Part shown: piece by piece, positions 1 to 6,386 of the stretch
How the letters are laid out: every line of letters begins with the position of its first letter
How positions within the stretch are numbered: position 1 is the first letter of the stretch
Assembly: GCA_900770225.1 (NCBI GenBank)
Contig: CAAGJU010000251.1
Span: 1-19,503, forward strand
Length of the DNA: 19,503 nt
DNA from: Lachnospiraceae bacterium
GTDB lineage: Bacteria > Bacillota > Clostridia > Lachnospirales > Lachnospiraceae
Direction of reading: 5' to 3'
The notes under the pieces: generated by a model
The model's database searches: none
Seen by the model: only the letters and a program-made list of their open reading frames with translations
What the model was told of the DNA's origin: nothing
Translations under genes and position numbers: made by a program

Positions 1-76
1 GATCACGCATACAGTTTTCTGTGCATGCTTCGCATGCCCAAAAACTGCCTGCGTGTCGACGGCTTAATACAGAAAA
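1..76. repeat. Partial palindromic repeat related to family A, left window edge
   Basis: The segment holds a nested hairpin: CAGTTTT (12-18) pairs with AAAACTG (41-47), and inside it GCATGC pairs with GCATGC around a TTC loop (GAA on the minus strand). Its right end, CGACGGCTTAATACAGAAAATTA, is close to the end of element A1 (1885-1907). The left part is cut by the window edge, so full length and the other end are unknown. The stop codon of the neighbouring BirA-like gene lies in the flank shared with A1. Confidence 0.55.
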
Positions 77-817
77 TTATGAAGTCTCGCTGAAATGTGT
101 TTTGAAGGAAGTTATCATGTGGTTTGTGACGACAGCAGCCAACCGGTCGCGTGTGACAGCATTTTTCAGCGTGTCGAGGTGTATGCCGATCCCCGCGATC
201 ACCATATCGGTACAGCCGGATTCCAGATCTGTCGCGAAGATCTCACAGAGAACCCCGCTGATCTTCTGGTCTCCGTCATAAATATCACTGATCTTTTCTA
301 TATGGAAATCATGATCGGAAAATGTCCGGATCGAAGAGAGCACCGCCTGTCCCGCCAGACGGCCGAGTTCGGCGACTTCGGAGAAGGGCACACGGAGCGG
401 GAGAAGAAGCGTCATATACAGACCGGCAGCGGCCGGGGAGTCGAAGGTGCTCTGATGGTGGCCACGGCCGCGCGTCTGCTCCTCCGATGCGATCAGGGCA
501 GAACCGTGGAACCCGTCGGCGATCATGCGTTCGGCCTGGGCGTTTGTGGAATCCAGACGCCGGTACAGACAGAGCCGGAGTGCATCCGGGTCGTCCAGAT
601 ATGCGCGGATCCCGTCTGCTGTCAGCACATCAGAGCCGGGGGCAATACGATATCCTTTTTTACCGACGGATTCGACGGGATATCCTTCCTCCTGAAGGGA
701 GCGGACGGCTTTCCAGACAGCTGTCCTGCTTACGCCGTGCGCATCTGCCAGTTCCTGCCCGGATACGATTCTGCCCTGAATTTCCGTGAGTTCTCTGTAT
801 ATATTTTCCTTCAGCAT
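77..817 (-). CDS. BirA-like protein: HTH domain plus divergent, C-terminally short biotin ligase domain
   Basis: Family role: BirA proteins attach biotin to carboxylases and many also repress biotin genes through an N-terminal winged HTH. Seen here, numbered from the start at 817 (246 aa): an HTH at about residues 14-55 (VSGQELADAHGVSRTAVWKA), a ligase-type core with STN (90-92), and GVLCE and GIGIH strands. The biotinyl-AMP loop, normally GRGRRGR, reads GRGHHQS (117-123), so the positions matching E. coli Arg118 and Arg119 are His. The KWPND motif reads KISD, with Lys175 kept. The protein ends about 35 residues after GIGIH and lacks the C-terminal SH3-like domain (E. coli BirA has 321 aa). 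The start is uncertain: ATGs at 844, 880 and 913 are in frame and none has a good ribosome binding site; 817 was chosen because family HTH domains start there. I infer a regulator more than an active ligase. Confidence 0.8.
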   Translation of the reverse strand: MLKENIYRELTEIQGRIVSGQELADAHGVSRTAVWKAVRSLQEEGYPVESVGKKGYRIAPGSDVLTADGIRAYLDDPDALRLCLYRRLDSTNAQAERMIADGFHGSALIASEEQTRGRGHHQSTFDSPAAAGLYMTLLLPLRVPFSEVAELGRLAGQAVLSSIRTFSDHDFHIEKISDIYDGDQKISGVLCEIFATDLESGCTDMVIAGIGIHLDTLKNAVTRDRLAAVVTNHMITSFKTHFSETS

Positions 818-953
818 TTCTGTGTTCTTCGGATCTCCCTTCATAAAATTAAGGATAAGATTGTCCCGGCTGCGCTGCATCGGAATTTTGCGATCGAATT
901 GTCCTGATGGCATTGAATACGTGTGTTTTGATGGAATTATTCCGACTGCTCCA

Positions 954-982
954 ATTGTATACTAAATACAGTTTATACTCAA
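954..982 (-). promoter_or_regulatory. Candidate sigma-A promoter for the BirA-like gene
   Basis: Read on the minus strand, TTGAGT (982-977) and TACAAT (959-954) are separated by 17 bp, a good match to TTGACA/TATAAT. The same stretch is bounded by AATTG (953-957) and CAATT (980-984), a weak inverted repeat that could be an operator. It would start transcription near 947, upstream of all candidate start codons. Confidence 0.5.
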
Positions 983-1033
983 TTAAATTCGGAAATTTTT
1001 AGAATCCACTTTTAATTTGTTGAAAAAATAGTT

Positions 1034-1063
1034 CTTACAAGAAAACGTTGATTTTGATATAAT
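1034..1063 (+). promoter_or_regulatory. Candidate extended -10 promoter for carD
   Basis: A perfect TATAAT (1058-1063) is preceded by TGA, giving an extended -10 element. A weak -35, CTTACA (1034-1039), lies 18 bp upstream. The predicted start near 1070 leaves a leader of about 43 nt before the carD ATG at 1113. Confidence 0.65.
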
Positions 1064-1112
1064 TATGTAGACAAAAAAGGACGGCGCTCATACATGAAAA
1101 GGTGAGGCAAAA

Positions 1113-1610
1113 ATGTATCAGAAAGGTGATTATGTCGTATATGGATCAGATGGACCGTGTCTTGTAAGTGATGTTACCATGCTTGATATTCCCGGATGTG
1201 ACAGCAAACGGGAATATTACATTCTTCATCCCATGATATCGAAGAGAAGCGTGATCTATTCGCCGGTTGATAATCAGAAGGTGAAGATGAGATTTGTTCT
1301 GAATCGTGATGAAGCGGAAAAAATCCTCTCCGGGATCGGGGATATCCCGACAATGAAAGTGGAGAACGAGAAGTTTCGGGAGGAGCAGTACCGTGCGGTG
1401 ATCCGTAATACGGATTTCCGGGACTGGATCTGCATGATGAAAATGCTGGTTTCAAGACGAAGAATCCGTGCCAGTCAGGGTAGAAAGTTCACTTCTCTGG
1501 ATGAAAAATATCTCCGTGAGGTCGGAGACATCGCTTCCTGCGAGCTCTCCATTGCCTTTGGCGTGGATCGCAGCGTCGTGGAGGACAGGCTCCGCGAGCT
1601 GATCGGATGA
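1113..1610 (+). CDS. CarD/CdnL-type RNA polymerase-binding regulator
   Basis: The 165-aa protein begins MYQKGDYVVYGSDGPCLV, the hallmark start of the CarD_CdnL_TRCF domain, a Tudor-like fold that binds the RNA polymerase beta subunit (family knowledge). The N-terminal domain covers about residues 1-65. An alpha-helical C-terminal part with a basic patch (VSRRRIRASQGRKF, about 111-124) follows, where family members contact promoter DNA. Length matches the family (about 160 aa). The ATG is preceded by AGGTGAGG. It stands alone, with its own promoter upstream and a terminator right after. Family members stabilise open promoter complexes, often at stable RNA or stress promoters; which promoters it serves here cannot be read from the window. 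Confidence 0.9.
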   Translation: MYQKGDYVVYGSDGPCLVSDVTMLDIPGCDSKREYYILHPMISKRSVIYSPVDNQKVKMRFVLNRDEAEKILSGIGDIPTMKVENEKFREEQYRAVIRNTDFRDWICMMKMLVSRRRIRASQGRKFTSLDEKYLREVGDIASCELSIAFGVDRSVVEDRLRELIG

Positions 1611-1628
1611 TATCATGATCGATGTTGC

Positions 1629-1659
1629 ATGCTGCCAGGCGTGATGCCGGCAGCATTTT
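1629..1659 (+). terminator. Rho-independent terminator of carD
   Basis: ATGCTGCC (1629-1636) pairs perfectly with GGCAGCAT (1649-1656), followed by a short T run (1656-1659). It lies 18 bp after the carD stop codon. Confidence 0.7.
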
Positions 1660-1693
1660 CTGTATATGAATATGTCGGCACACAGTAAACACC

Positions 1694-1901
1694 ATATCAA
1701 AATTGATGGTTGATGCCACAGTACTGCATAAGTCTACGCGCCGCTACGCACTTCGTGCTTTCGCGTCGCTACAAGTATTCGCATTCTCGCGATGCTGCGC
1801 ATCGCTCCATGCTCATACTTGTTATCGTCGCAAAGCCACAGGCGGCCTTGCACACCCTTCGGGTGAGCAGTCCGCCTCTGGCATGCGACGGACTTATACA
1901 G
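1694..1901 (-). repeat. Family A palindromic element, copy A1
   Basis: The 178-bp core (1724-1901) is bounded by 11-bp terminal inverted repeats, CTGCATAAGTC and GACTTATACAG. It is the reverse complement of copy A2 (17029-17206), with the same length and only scattered differences. Similarity continues outside the core for about 30 bp (1694-1723, ATATCAAAATTGATG and CCACA). Inside are several short hairpins, including GCGATGC-TGC-side GCATCGC (1789-1805) and CACCC-TTC-GGGTG near 1855. No protein-coding capacity is evident; it resembles a MITE or REP-type element. It occupies most of the gap 1611-1959 between carD and the next gene. Confidence 0.85.
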
Positions 1902-1905
1902 AAAA

Positions 1906-1934
1906 TTGACATGCGCCGGTACGTATACTAATAT
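1906..1934 (+). promoter_or_regulatory. Candidate promoter for the Cys-rich protein / HAD operon
   Basis: A perfect -35 TTGACA (1906-1911) is followed after 17 bp by TAATAT (1929-1934, 4 of 6). The -35 starts five bases after the end of element A1, so the repeat boundary abuts or contributes to the promoter. The predicted start near 1941 leaves a 19-nt leader. Confidence 0.5.
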
Positions 1935-1959
1935 CAACCCTGTGAGGAGACAGATCGAA

Positions 1960-2223
1960 ATGAAAAATTCGTTCAGATTTTTTGAAAACCGGGAATGCAA
2001 ATATTTTCCGTGTCACAAGGGACTGGAAGACTTCAACTGCCTGTTCTGCTACTGTCCGTTTTACCTGCAGGACAGCTGTCCGGGAACGCCGAAAGTGATC
2101 ACGCATGAAGACGGCACGGAGATCCGCGACTGCTCGGACTGCGTATGGCCGCACAGACCGGAAAATTACAGTGAGATCATCAAGCTGCTTTCCAAAGCAT
2201 GCCGGAAGAAGAGGGAAAACTGA
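1960..2223 (+). CDS. Cysteine-rich small domain protein (PF04071-like)
   Basis: The 87-aa protein has nine cysteines (13, 18, 27, 30, 32, 40, 58, 61, 81), with the pattern FFENRECKYFPCH, then NCLFCYCPFY, then DCSDCVWPHRPENY. This matches the 'cysteine-rich small domain' family as I know it; the clustered Cys and His residues suggest a metal site, but the function of the family is not established. The ATG at 1960 is chosen over an upstream in-frame ATG at 1906 because GAGGAGA lies 8-9 bases before it and the family starts at this phenylalanine-rich segment. It ends 9 bp before the HAD gene, so the two are very likely co-transcribed. Confidence 0.85.
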   Translation: MKNSFRFFENRECKYFPCHKGLEDFNCLFCYCPFYLQDSCPGTPKVITHEDGTEIRDCSDCVWPHRPENYSEIIKLLSKACRKKREN

Positions 2224-2232
2224 GGAGACTGC

Positions 2233-3054
2233 ATGAGTAAAAAAATAGTATTTCTGGACATCGACGGTACTCTGACAACCTTTCAGGGGGTGCTTCCCGA
2301 TTCGGCGCGCGAAGCGCTCGCCGCTGCAAAGCGGAACGGACATGAGATGGTCCTCTGTACCGGACGCACAGCTACCCAGATCTATCCTTTCTTGTGGGAT
2401 TCGGGCGTGTTCAGCGGCATGGTCTGCGGTGCCGGTGCCGAGGTCAGAAGAAACGGTGAGACGATCTATGAGAAGTACGTAGATCCGGAACATCTGGCAA
2501 TCCTTGTGGATTATATGAAAACGGTTGGCGCGCGTTATTATCTGCAGTGCAGATCGGGGATCTACGGAACGTCTGACATCACGGAACAGGAAGGTGCCCT
2601 GTTTGCGGGAGATCCCGGTACGAAGGAAAAAAGAGAAGAGCTTTTTGGCAAAATTACGACAGATAATCATCCCAAGCTTCGGCGTGATGTTAACAAGTTC
2701 GTCTATTATGAGGCAAATGCGGATATCGACACAATCAGAAAAAATCTCGGCGATTACTTCTATGTAATGGAGTCGAGCTTCCGCCTGACGGAAAAATCGG
2801 ACGGTGAGATCACGATCCGCGGCATCACGAAGGCCTCCGGCATGCAGATCTACCTGGATGCAGCAGGCATCGGGCGGGAGGATGCCATTGCTTTTGGCGA
2901 CGGACCGAATGATCACGAGATGATCGACTTTGCGGGTGTCGGCGTTGCCATGGGAAATGCTTCCGATGACCTGAAAAAACATGCGGATCTGGTCACGGAC
3001 AGGATAGAGCACGACGGAATTGCGAAAGCTTTTCAGAAGCTCGGGTTGATTTGA
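2233..3054 (+). CDS. Cof-type HAD-IIB family phosphatase
   Basis: This 273-aa protein is a haloacid-dehalogenase-fold hydrolase of the Cof/YbiV type, cytosolic enzymes that remove phosphate from sugar phosphates and other small metabolites. Motif I is FLDIDGTL (nucleophile Asp9, acid/base Asp11), motif II is LCTGRT, and motif IV is GDGPNDHEMI followed by GVAMGNA. A lysine before motif IV (about 190-200, RGITKASGM) fits motif III. The alpha/beta cap lies between motifs II and III, as in type IIB. Length is typical. The start has GAGGAG just upstream. It follows the Cys-rich gene by 9 bp. The substrate cannot be read from sequence. Confidence 0.92.
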   Translation: MSKKIVFLDIDGTLTTFQGVLPDSAREALAAAKRNGHEMVLCTGRTATQIYPFLWDSGVFSGMVCGAGAEVRRNGETIYEKYVDPEHLAILVDYMKTVGARYYLQCRSGIYGTSDITEQEGALFAGDPGTKEKREELFGKITTDNHPKLRRDVNKFVYYEANADIDTIRKNLGDYFYVMESSFRLTEKSDGEITIRGITKASGMQIYLDAAGIGREDAIAFGDGPNDHEMIDFAGVGVAMGNASDDLKKHADLVTDRIEHDGIAKAFQKLGLI

Positions 3055-3080
3055 TGTATCATGGAGAAATTTCGGCATAC

Positions 3081-3150
3081 CCGGGCTGATCAGATGTGGT
3101 GAGTGAATTTTTATAGAAACAGTCCGAACTGCTCAGATACAACAGCCCGG
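3081..3150 (+). promoter_or_regulatory. Possible structured leader before the EamA gene
   Basis: CCGGGCTG (3081-3088) and CAGCCCGG (3143-3150) form a perfect 8-bp closing stem around 54 nt that can hold smaller pairings (CAGT/ACTG at 3120-3131; TGAG/CTCA at 3099-3135). It lies 25 bp before the transporter start codon and has no T run, so it is not a simple terminator. It does not match a riboswitch class I recognise. Confidence 0.35.
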
Positions 3151-3175
3151 CTGACAAGAGTAGGGGGATACAGCC

Positions 3176-4135
3176 ATGTGGATTGCGTTTGCTTTTGGTT
3201 CTGCGTTTTTTGCGGGAATCACGGCAATTCTGGCTAAATGTGGTATCAGAAAAACAGATTCTACCGTAGCAACGGCAGTTCGAACGATTATTGTTCTTGC
3301 TTTTTCCTGGCTGATGGTTCTGGTGACCGGTCAGATGAGTGCACCGTCATCAATCAGCGATAAGACATGGGTATTCCTGATCCTGTCGGGACTTGCCACG
3401 GGCTTCTCGTGGCTGTGTTATTTCCATGCACTGCAGATCGGAGAAGTCAACAAGGTTGTGCCAATCGATAAGTCCAGTACGATTCTGACCATTATTCTGG
3501 CGTTTATTTTTCTCGGGGAACCCGTCAGTCTGGCGAAGGGTGCGGGCGTCGTCCTGATCGGCACAGGAACCTTCCTGATGATCGAGAAGAAGAAATCAGA
3601 GGATGCGAAGGAAAAGGAGAAACCGGAGAAATCAGGAGATCCGGAGGGCACAGAGAAGTCGAAAGAATCTGTGAAAGCGCAGGAAACAGAAAAAGCGCCG
3701 CGCAAGGCGGGCCACGGGTGGATGTTCTACGCTTTCGGCTCGGCGATTTTTGCCAGCCTGACGTCTATCCTCGGAAAAATTGGCATTGAAGATGTTCCGT
3801 CCAATCTGGGGACGGCAATCCGGACCTGCGTTGTGCTCGTGATGGCCTGGATGATGGTCGTTGTCACGGGCAAGACAAAAAGAGTGCGCGGTATTCCCCA
3901 TGGCGAGATGGCTTTTATCTGTCTATCCGGCGTCGCCACAGGAGCATCGTGGCTGTGCTATTACCGGGCACTTCAGACCGGGCCGGCCAGCGTGGTCGTT
4001 CCGATCGACAAGCTGAGTATTGTCGTTTCCATTATTTTTTCCAGGATCGTCTTCGGAGAAAAATTAACGCCGAAGGCGTTTACGGGGCTGGTACTGATCA
4101 TTGCGGGAACGATGATCATGGTTTTTGCGGCATGA
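3176..4135 (+). CDS. EamA/DMT-family transporter made of two duplicated halves with a charged linker
   Basis: This 319-aa membrane protein belongs to the drug/metabolite transporter superfamily (10 TM). Each half has five predicted helices: about 1-22, 30-51, 64-86, 93-113 and 119-136, and the matching set at 182-204, 210-231, 244-266, 273-293 and 300-318. The halves align at an offset of about 180 residues: AFGSAFFAGITAILAKCGI against AFGSAIFASLTSILGKIGI, ATAVRT against GTAIRT, SGLATGFSWLCYFHALQ against SGVATGASWLCYYRALQ, VVPIDK against VVPIDK. Each half resembles the stand-alone single-EamA proteins of about 140 aa. A 45-residue Lys/Glu-rich linker (137-181) joins them. GGGGG precedes the start codon. 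The substrate is unknown; export of metabolites or amino acids is common in the family. Confidence 0.92.
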   Translation: MWIAFAFGSAFFAGITAILAKCGIRKTDSTVATAVRTIIVLAFSWLMVLVTGQMSAPSSISDKTWVFLILSGLATGFSWLCYFHALQIGEVNKVVPIDKSSTILTIILAFIFLGEPVSLAKGAGVVLIGTGTFLMIEKKKSEDAKEKEKPEKSGDPEGTEKSKESVKAQETEKAPRKAGHGWMFYAFGSAIFASLTSILGKIGIEDVPSNLGTAIRTCVVLVMAWMMVVVTGKTKRVRGIPHGEMAFICLSGVATGASWLCYYRALQTGPASVVVPIDKLSIVVSIIFSRIVFGEKLTPKAFTGLVLIIAGTMIMVFAA

Positions 4136-4180
4136 GCAGGGGAAACCTGTGAAGCCAGCAGTACAGTTTATTCAGATAAG

Positions 4181-4225
4181 GGGATTACAGAGCTTGGAAT
4201 TACAAAGCTTGGAATTACAAAGCTT
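4181..4225 (+). repeat. Three tandem copies of a 15-bp unit
   Basis: GGGATTACAGAGCTT (4181-4195) is followed by two identical copies of GGAATTACAAAGCTT (4196-4210 and 4211-4225). The block lies between the transporter and ridA, about 75 bp before the ridA start. No role is evident; it could be a slippage-prone microrepeat or repeated protein-binding sites. Confidence 0.9.
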
Positions 4226-4301
4226 ACCAGGAATACAAAATGGCAGCTTGTAAGTGCACACATAGTTTAAAGCGTTTATCGGAATGACAGGAGGATGCGA
4301 A

Positions 4302-4691
4302 ATGAGTACAAAAGCGATTCACACAGAAAATGCGCCGGCAGCGGTAGGCCCTTATTCACAGGGAATCAAGGCTTCGGGGAAGACGATTTATGTATCAGGA
4401 CAGATCCCGATCGACCCGAAAACCGGTAAGTTTGCAGGCGAGGATATCACCACACAGACGAGACAGAGCCTGACGAATATCCGGAACATCCTGAAAGAGG
4501 CGGGGACGGATATGAGCCACGTGGTCAAGACGACGGTTCTGCTCGCTGATATCGCTGACTTTGCGGCGATGAACGAGGTTTACGCCGAATTTTTCCAGGA
4601 GCCGTATCCGGCCAGATCTGCATTCCAGGCGGCGGCGATCCCGAAGGGCGCGCGCGTGGAGATTGAGGCTATCGCGGTCGTGGACGACTGA
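4302..4691 (+). CDS. ridA: RidA family reactive-intermediate deaminase
   Basis: The 129-aa protein is a full-length member of the RidA/YjgF/YER057c family, cytosolic homotrimers that hydrolyse reactive enamine/imine intermediates (such as 2-aminoacrylate) made by PLP enzymes. Visible signatures are GPYSQGI (16-22), VSGQIPIDP (31-39), and the C-terminal PYPARSAFQAAAIPKGARVE (101-120), which holds the substrate-binding Arg105 and Glu120. ATG 4302 is preferred over in-frame ATG 4284 because AGGAGG stands 7 bp before it and the family begins here. It appears to be a single gene: 166 bp separate it from the transporter and 215 bp from the next gene. Confidence 0.95.
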   Translation: MSTKAIHTENAPAAVGPYSQGIKASGKTIYVSGQIPIDPKTGKFAGEDITTQTRQSLTNIRNILKEAGTDMSHVVKTTVLLADIADFAAMNEVYAEFFQEPYPARSAFQAAAIPKGARVEIEAIAVVDD

Positions 4692-4717
4692 TAGCAGAGA
4701 TGATGAGACAGAGGCTG

Positions 4718-4763
4718 GCTGCATGGTAACCGTGAAATGCAGCGGAAAACTGAGCCATGCAGC
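4718..4763 (+). other. Inverted repeat after ridA
   Basis: GCTGCATGG (4718-4726) and CCATGCAGC (4755-4763) are perfect 9-bp complements around a 28-nt loop, 27 bp after the ridA stop. There is no T run, so termination is doubtful. The rest of the gap 4692-4906 shows only the ribosome binding site of the next gene. Confidence 0.4.
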
Positions 4764-4906
4764 TGGCAGCTGAGCGCATCGATCATCAGATCAAGGCCGC
4801 TGAGTATTGTGTGCCTCAGAGAAATACTGTCATGAGTCAAGTAATGTAAGATTCCAGGAAATACAGGTGGCGCATGGCCGCCGGGCAACAGAGCAGGAGT
4901 TGACAG

Positions 4907-6076
4907 ATGAACAAGAAAGAAGTTACAGAAATCCGTAAACAGCTGAAGCCCGAGGATACCTGTCTGCAGAGAATCTGCGGATGCTACGTGGACGGGCACA
5001 AGCAGAAAATTTCAGAGATGAAAGAGGCTTTTCTCTCTCTGCCGGAGGAAGAGGTTCACAAGTATTCGGATCTGCTTCGCAAGGCTACGTCAGGGCAGGT
5101 GGGGAAAAATCTGCTGAATCTGGAGTTCCCTCTTGCCGAAGAGGCTGAGGGAGGCAGACAGGCGAAGCTGCTGGCACTTCGTGATTCCGAGCTCAAGGAT
5201 GATGAGCTGCTGGAAGATTTTTACGACAGCGTGATCAGTACCTATCTGGATGCGGAAAATTATCTGATCCTTCTTGCGTTCGGCTCCTACGATGTGCCGG
5301 GAAAGGCTTCCGATGGCATGCAGATGGATGATGCGTCAGAATACGTTTATAATTTCCTTCTCTGTGCAATCTGTCCCGTGGCACTATCCAAGCCAGGTCT
5401 TGTGTATGACGCCACGATGAATCACTTTCGCGACAGCATCCAGGACTGGATGGTACAGATGCCGGAAGTCGGCTTTATTTTTCCGGCGTTTAATGACAGA
5501 AATACGGATATTCACAATGTGCTGTATTACGCGAAAAATCCTGAGATCCTGCACCCGGAGATCACGGAGGACCTGCTCGGCATCGATGTACCGATGACGG
5601 CCGGGACGCAGAAGAAGACCTTTGATGCGATCATCGAGGAAACCTTCAGCGACAGCTGTGATTTCGAGGTTGCGAAGACGGTGCATCAGAATCTGAATGC
5701 GCTTCTGGAGGGCAAAAAAGAGGAGCCCGAACCGACACCGCTCGACAAGCAGGAGTGTCTGCGTTTTGTGCAGAGCTGCGGGGCTGATGCGGATCAGATT
5801 GCGCATTTTGAGCAGGCGTACGATGAGGAAGCGGGTGAGGACGGCGCGCTGCTTGCCTCCAATCTGGCGAGCACACGGAAGTTCACCGTCGCATCGGATG
5901 ATGTCAAGATCGCTGTCGATCCGACGCGGACGGATCTGATCGAGACAAGGGTCATCGACGGCGTGGAATATCTGTTGATTCCGGTGACGGATAATGTGAC
6001 AGTCAACGGTATCAGGATACGGGCGTCGGCGGGGGAAAGACGCACGGTTGATACGCCTGATACAGAAGAAAGCTGA
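4907..6076 (+). CDS. DUF4317 domain-containing protein of unknown function
   Basis: I recognise the 389-aa product as a DUF4317 protein, conserved in Clostridia and without an assigned function. Typical segments are MNKKEVTEIRKQLKPED at the N terminus, RICGCYVDGHKQK, FLSLPEEEVHKYSDL, YDVPGKASDG, CAICPVALSKPGL, and FIFPAFNDRNTDIHNVLYYA in the middle. The C-terminal half has an acidic stretch (KKEEPEPTPLDKQE) and ends in a beta-rich part (IETRVIDGVEYLLIPV). There is no signal peptide or membrane segment, so it should be cytosolic. The start has AGGAG nine bases upstream. A terminator follows directly, making it a single-gene unit. Confidence 0.93.
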   Translation: MNKKEVTEIRKQLKPEDTCLQRICGCYVDGHKQKISEMKEAFLSLPEEEVHKYSDLLRKATSGQVGKNLLNLEFPLAEEAEGGRQAKLLALRDSELKDDELLEDFYDSVISTYLDAENYLILLAFGSYDVPGKASDGMQMDDASEYVYNFLLCAICPVALSKPGLVYDATMNHFRDSIQDWMVQMPEVGFIFPAFNDRNTDIHNVLYYAKNPEILHPEITEDLLGIDVPMTAGTQKKTFDAIIEETFSDSCDFEVAKTVHQNLNALLEGKKEEPEPTPLDKQECLRFVQSCGADADQIAHFEQAYDEEAGEDGALLASNLASTRKFTVASDDVKIAVDPTRTDLIETRVIDGVEYLLIPVTDNVTVNGIRIRASAGERRTVDTPDTEES

Positions 6077-6087
6077 TAATCGTACAC

Positions 6088-6124
6088 AAATGCAGGCAGA
6101 CATTGAACAGCTGTCTGCATTTTT
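6088..6124 (+). terminator. Rho-independent terminator of the DUF4317 gene
   Basis: AAATGCAGGCAG (6088-6099) pairs with CTGTCTGCATTT (6111-6122), with one G-T wobble, and the T run ends at 6124. It lies 11 bp after the stop codon. Confidence 0.85.
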
Positions 6125-6125
6125 G

Positions 6126-6177
6126 GTATGTGCAGACTGCGGGAATCGCTTAGCGATGGAGCAGTCGGGCTGCATAC
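6126..6177 (+). repeat. Family B hairpin element, copy B1
   Basis: The element folds as nested stems: GTATG/CATAC outside, GACTGC/GCAGTC in the middle, and ATCGC-TTA-GCGAT at the tip. Copy B2 (10295-10434) shares GACTGC, GGAATCGC, GCGATGGAGC and CAGTCGGGCT but has GAA in the tip loop. It directly follows the terminator of the DUF4317 gene. The remaining gap (6178-6241) shows nothing recognisable. Confidence 0.7.
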
Positions 6178-6241
6178 AGGACTATAGGTATCAAACGTCA
6201 CCTGAGGCAGGGGATCAGACGGGATAAATTTTATTTCACAG

Positions 6242-6270
6242 CCGACATGGTGGCGACAATATGTTAGAAT
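6242..6270 (+). promoter_or_regulatory. Candidate extended -10 promoter for the acyl-CoA dehydrogenase unit
   Basis: CCGACA (6242-6247, 4 of 6) and TAGAAT (6265-6270, 5 of 6) are 17 bp apart, and TGT before the -10 gives an extended element. The predicted start is near 6277. Confidence 0.55.
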
Positions 6271-6271
6271 A

Positions 6272-6320
6272 TTCCATATAAGCGCCGGCAAAGTCAGAAA
6301 ATATCAGCGCTTATATGGAA
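6272..6320 (+). promoter_or_regulatory. 14-bp perfect inverted repeat at the predicted transcription start
   Basis: TTCCATATAAGCGC (6272-6285) and GCGCTTATATGGAA (6307-6320) are exact reverse complements, 21 nt apart. The left arm begins two bases after the -10 element, so the repeat is either an operator covering the start site or a stem-loop at the 5' end of the mRNA. Confidence 0.75.
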
Positions 6321-6386
6321 GAACATGCGGAGAAGGCATGAAAGGTGGCTGTTATATGCTATTGCTATAAGTAAAGGAGGTTTATT

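Noticed and set aside
95..907. A 270-codon plus-strand open frame opposite the BirA-like gene
   Set aside because: The minus-strand frame has unmistakable HTH and biotin-ligase motifs; the plus-strand translation resembles nothing and has low-complexity composition.
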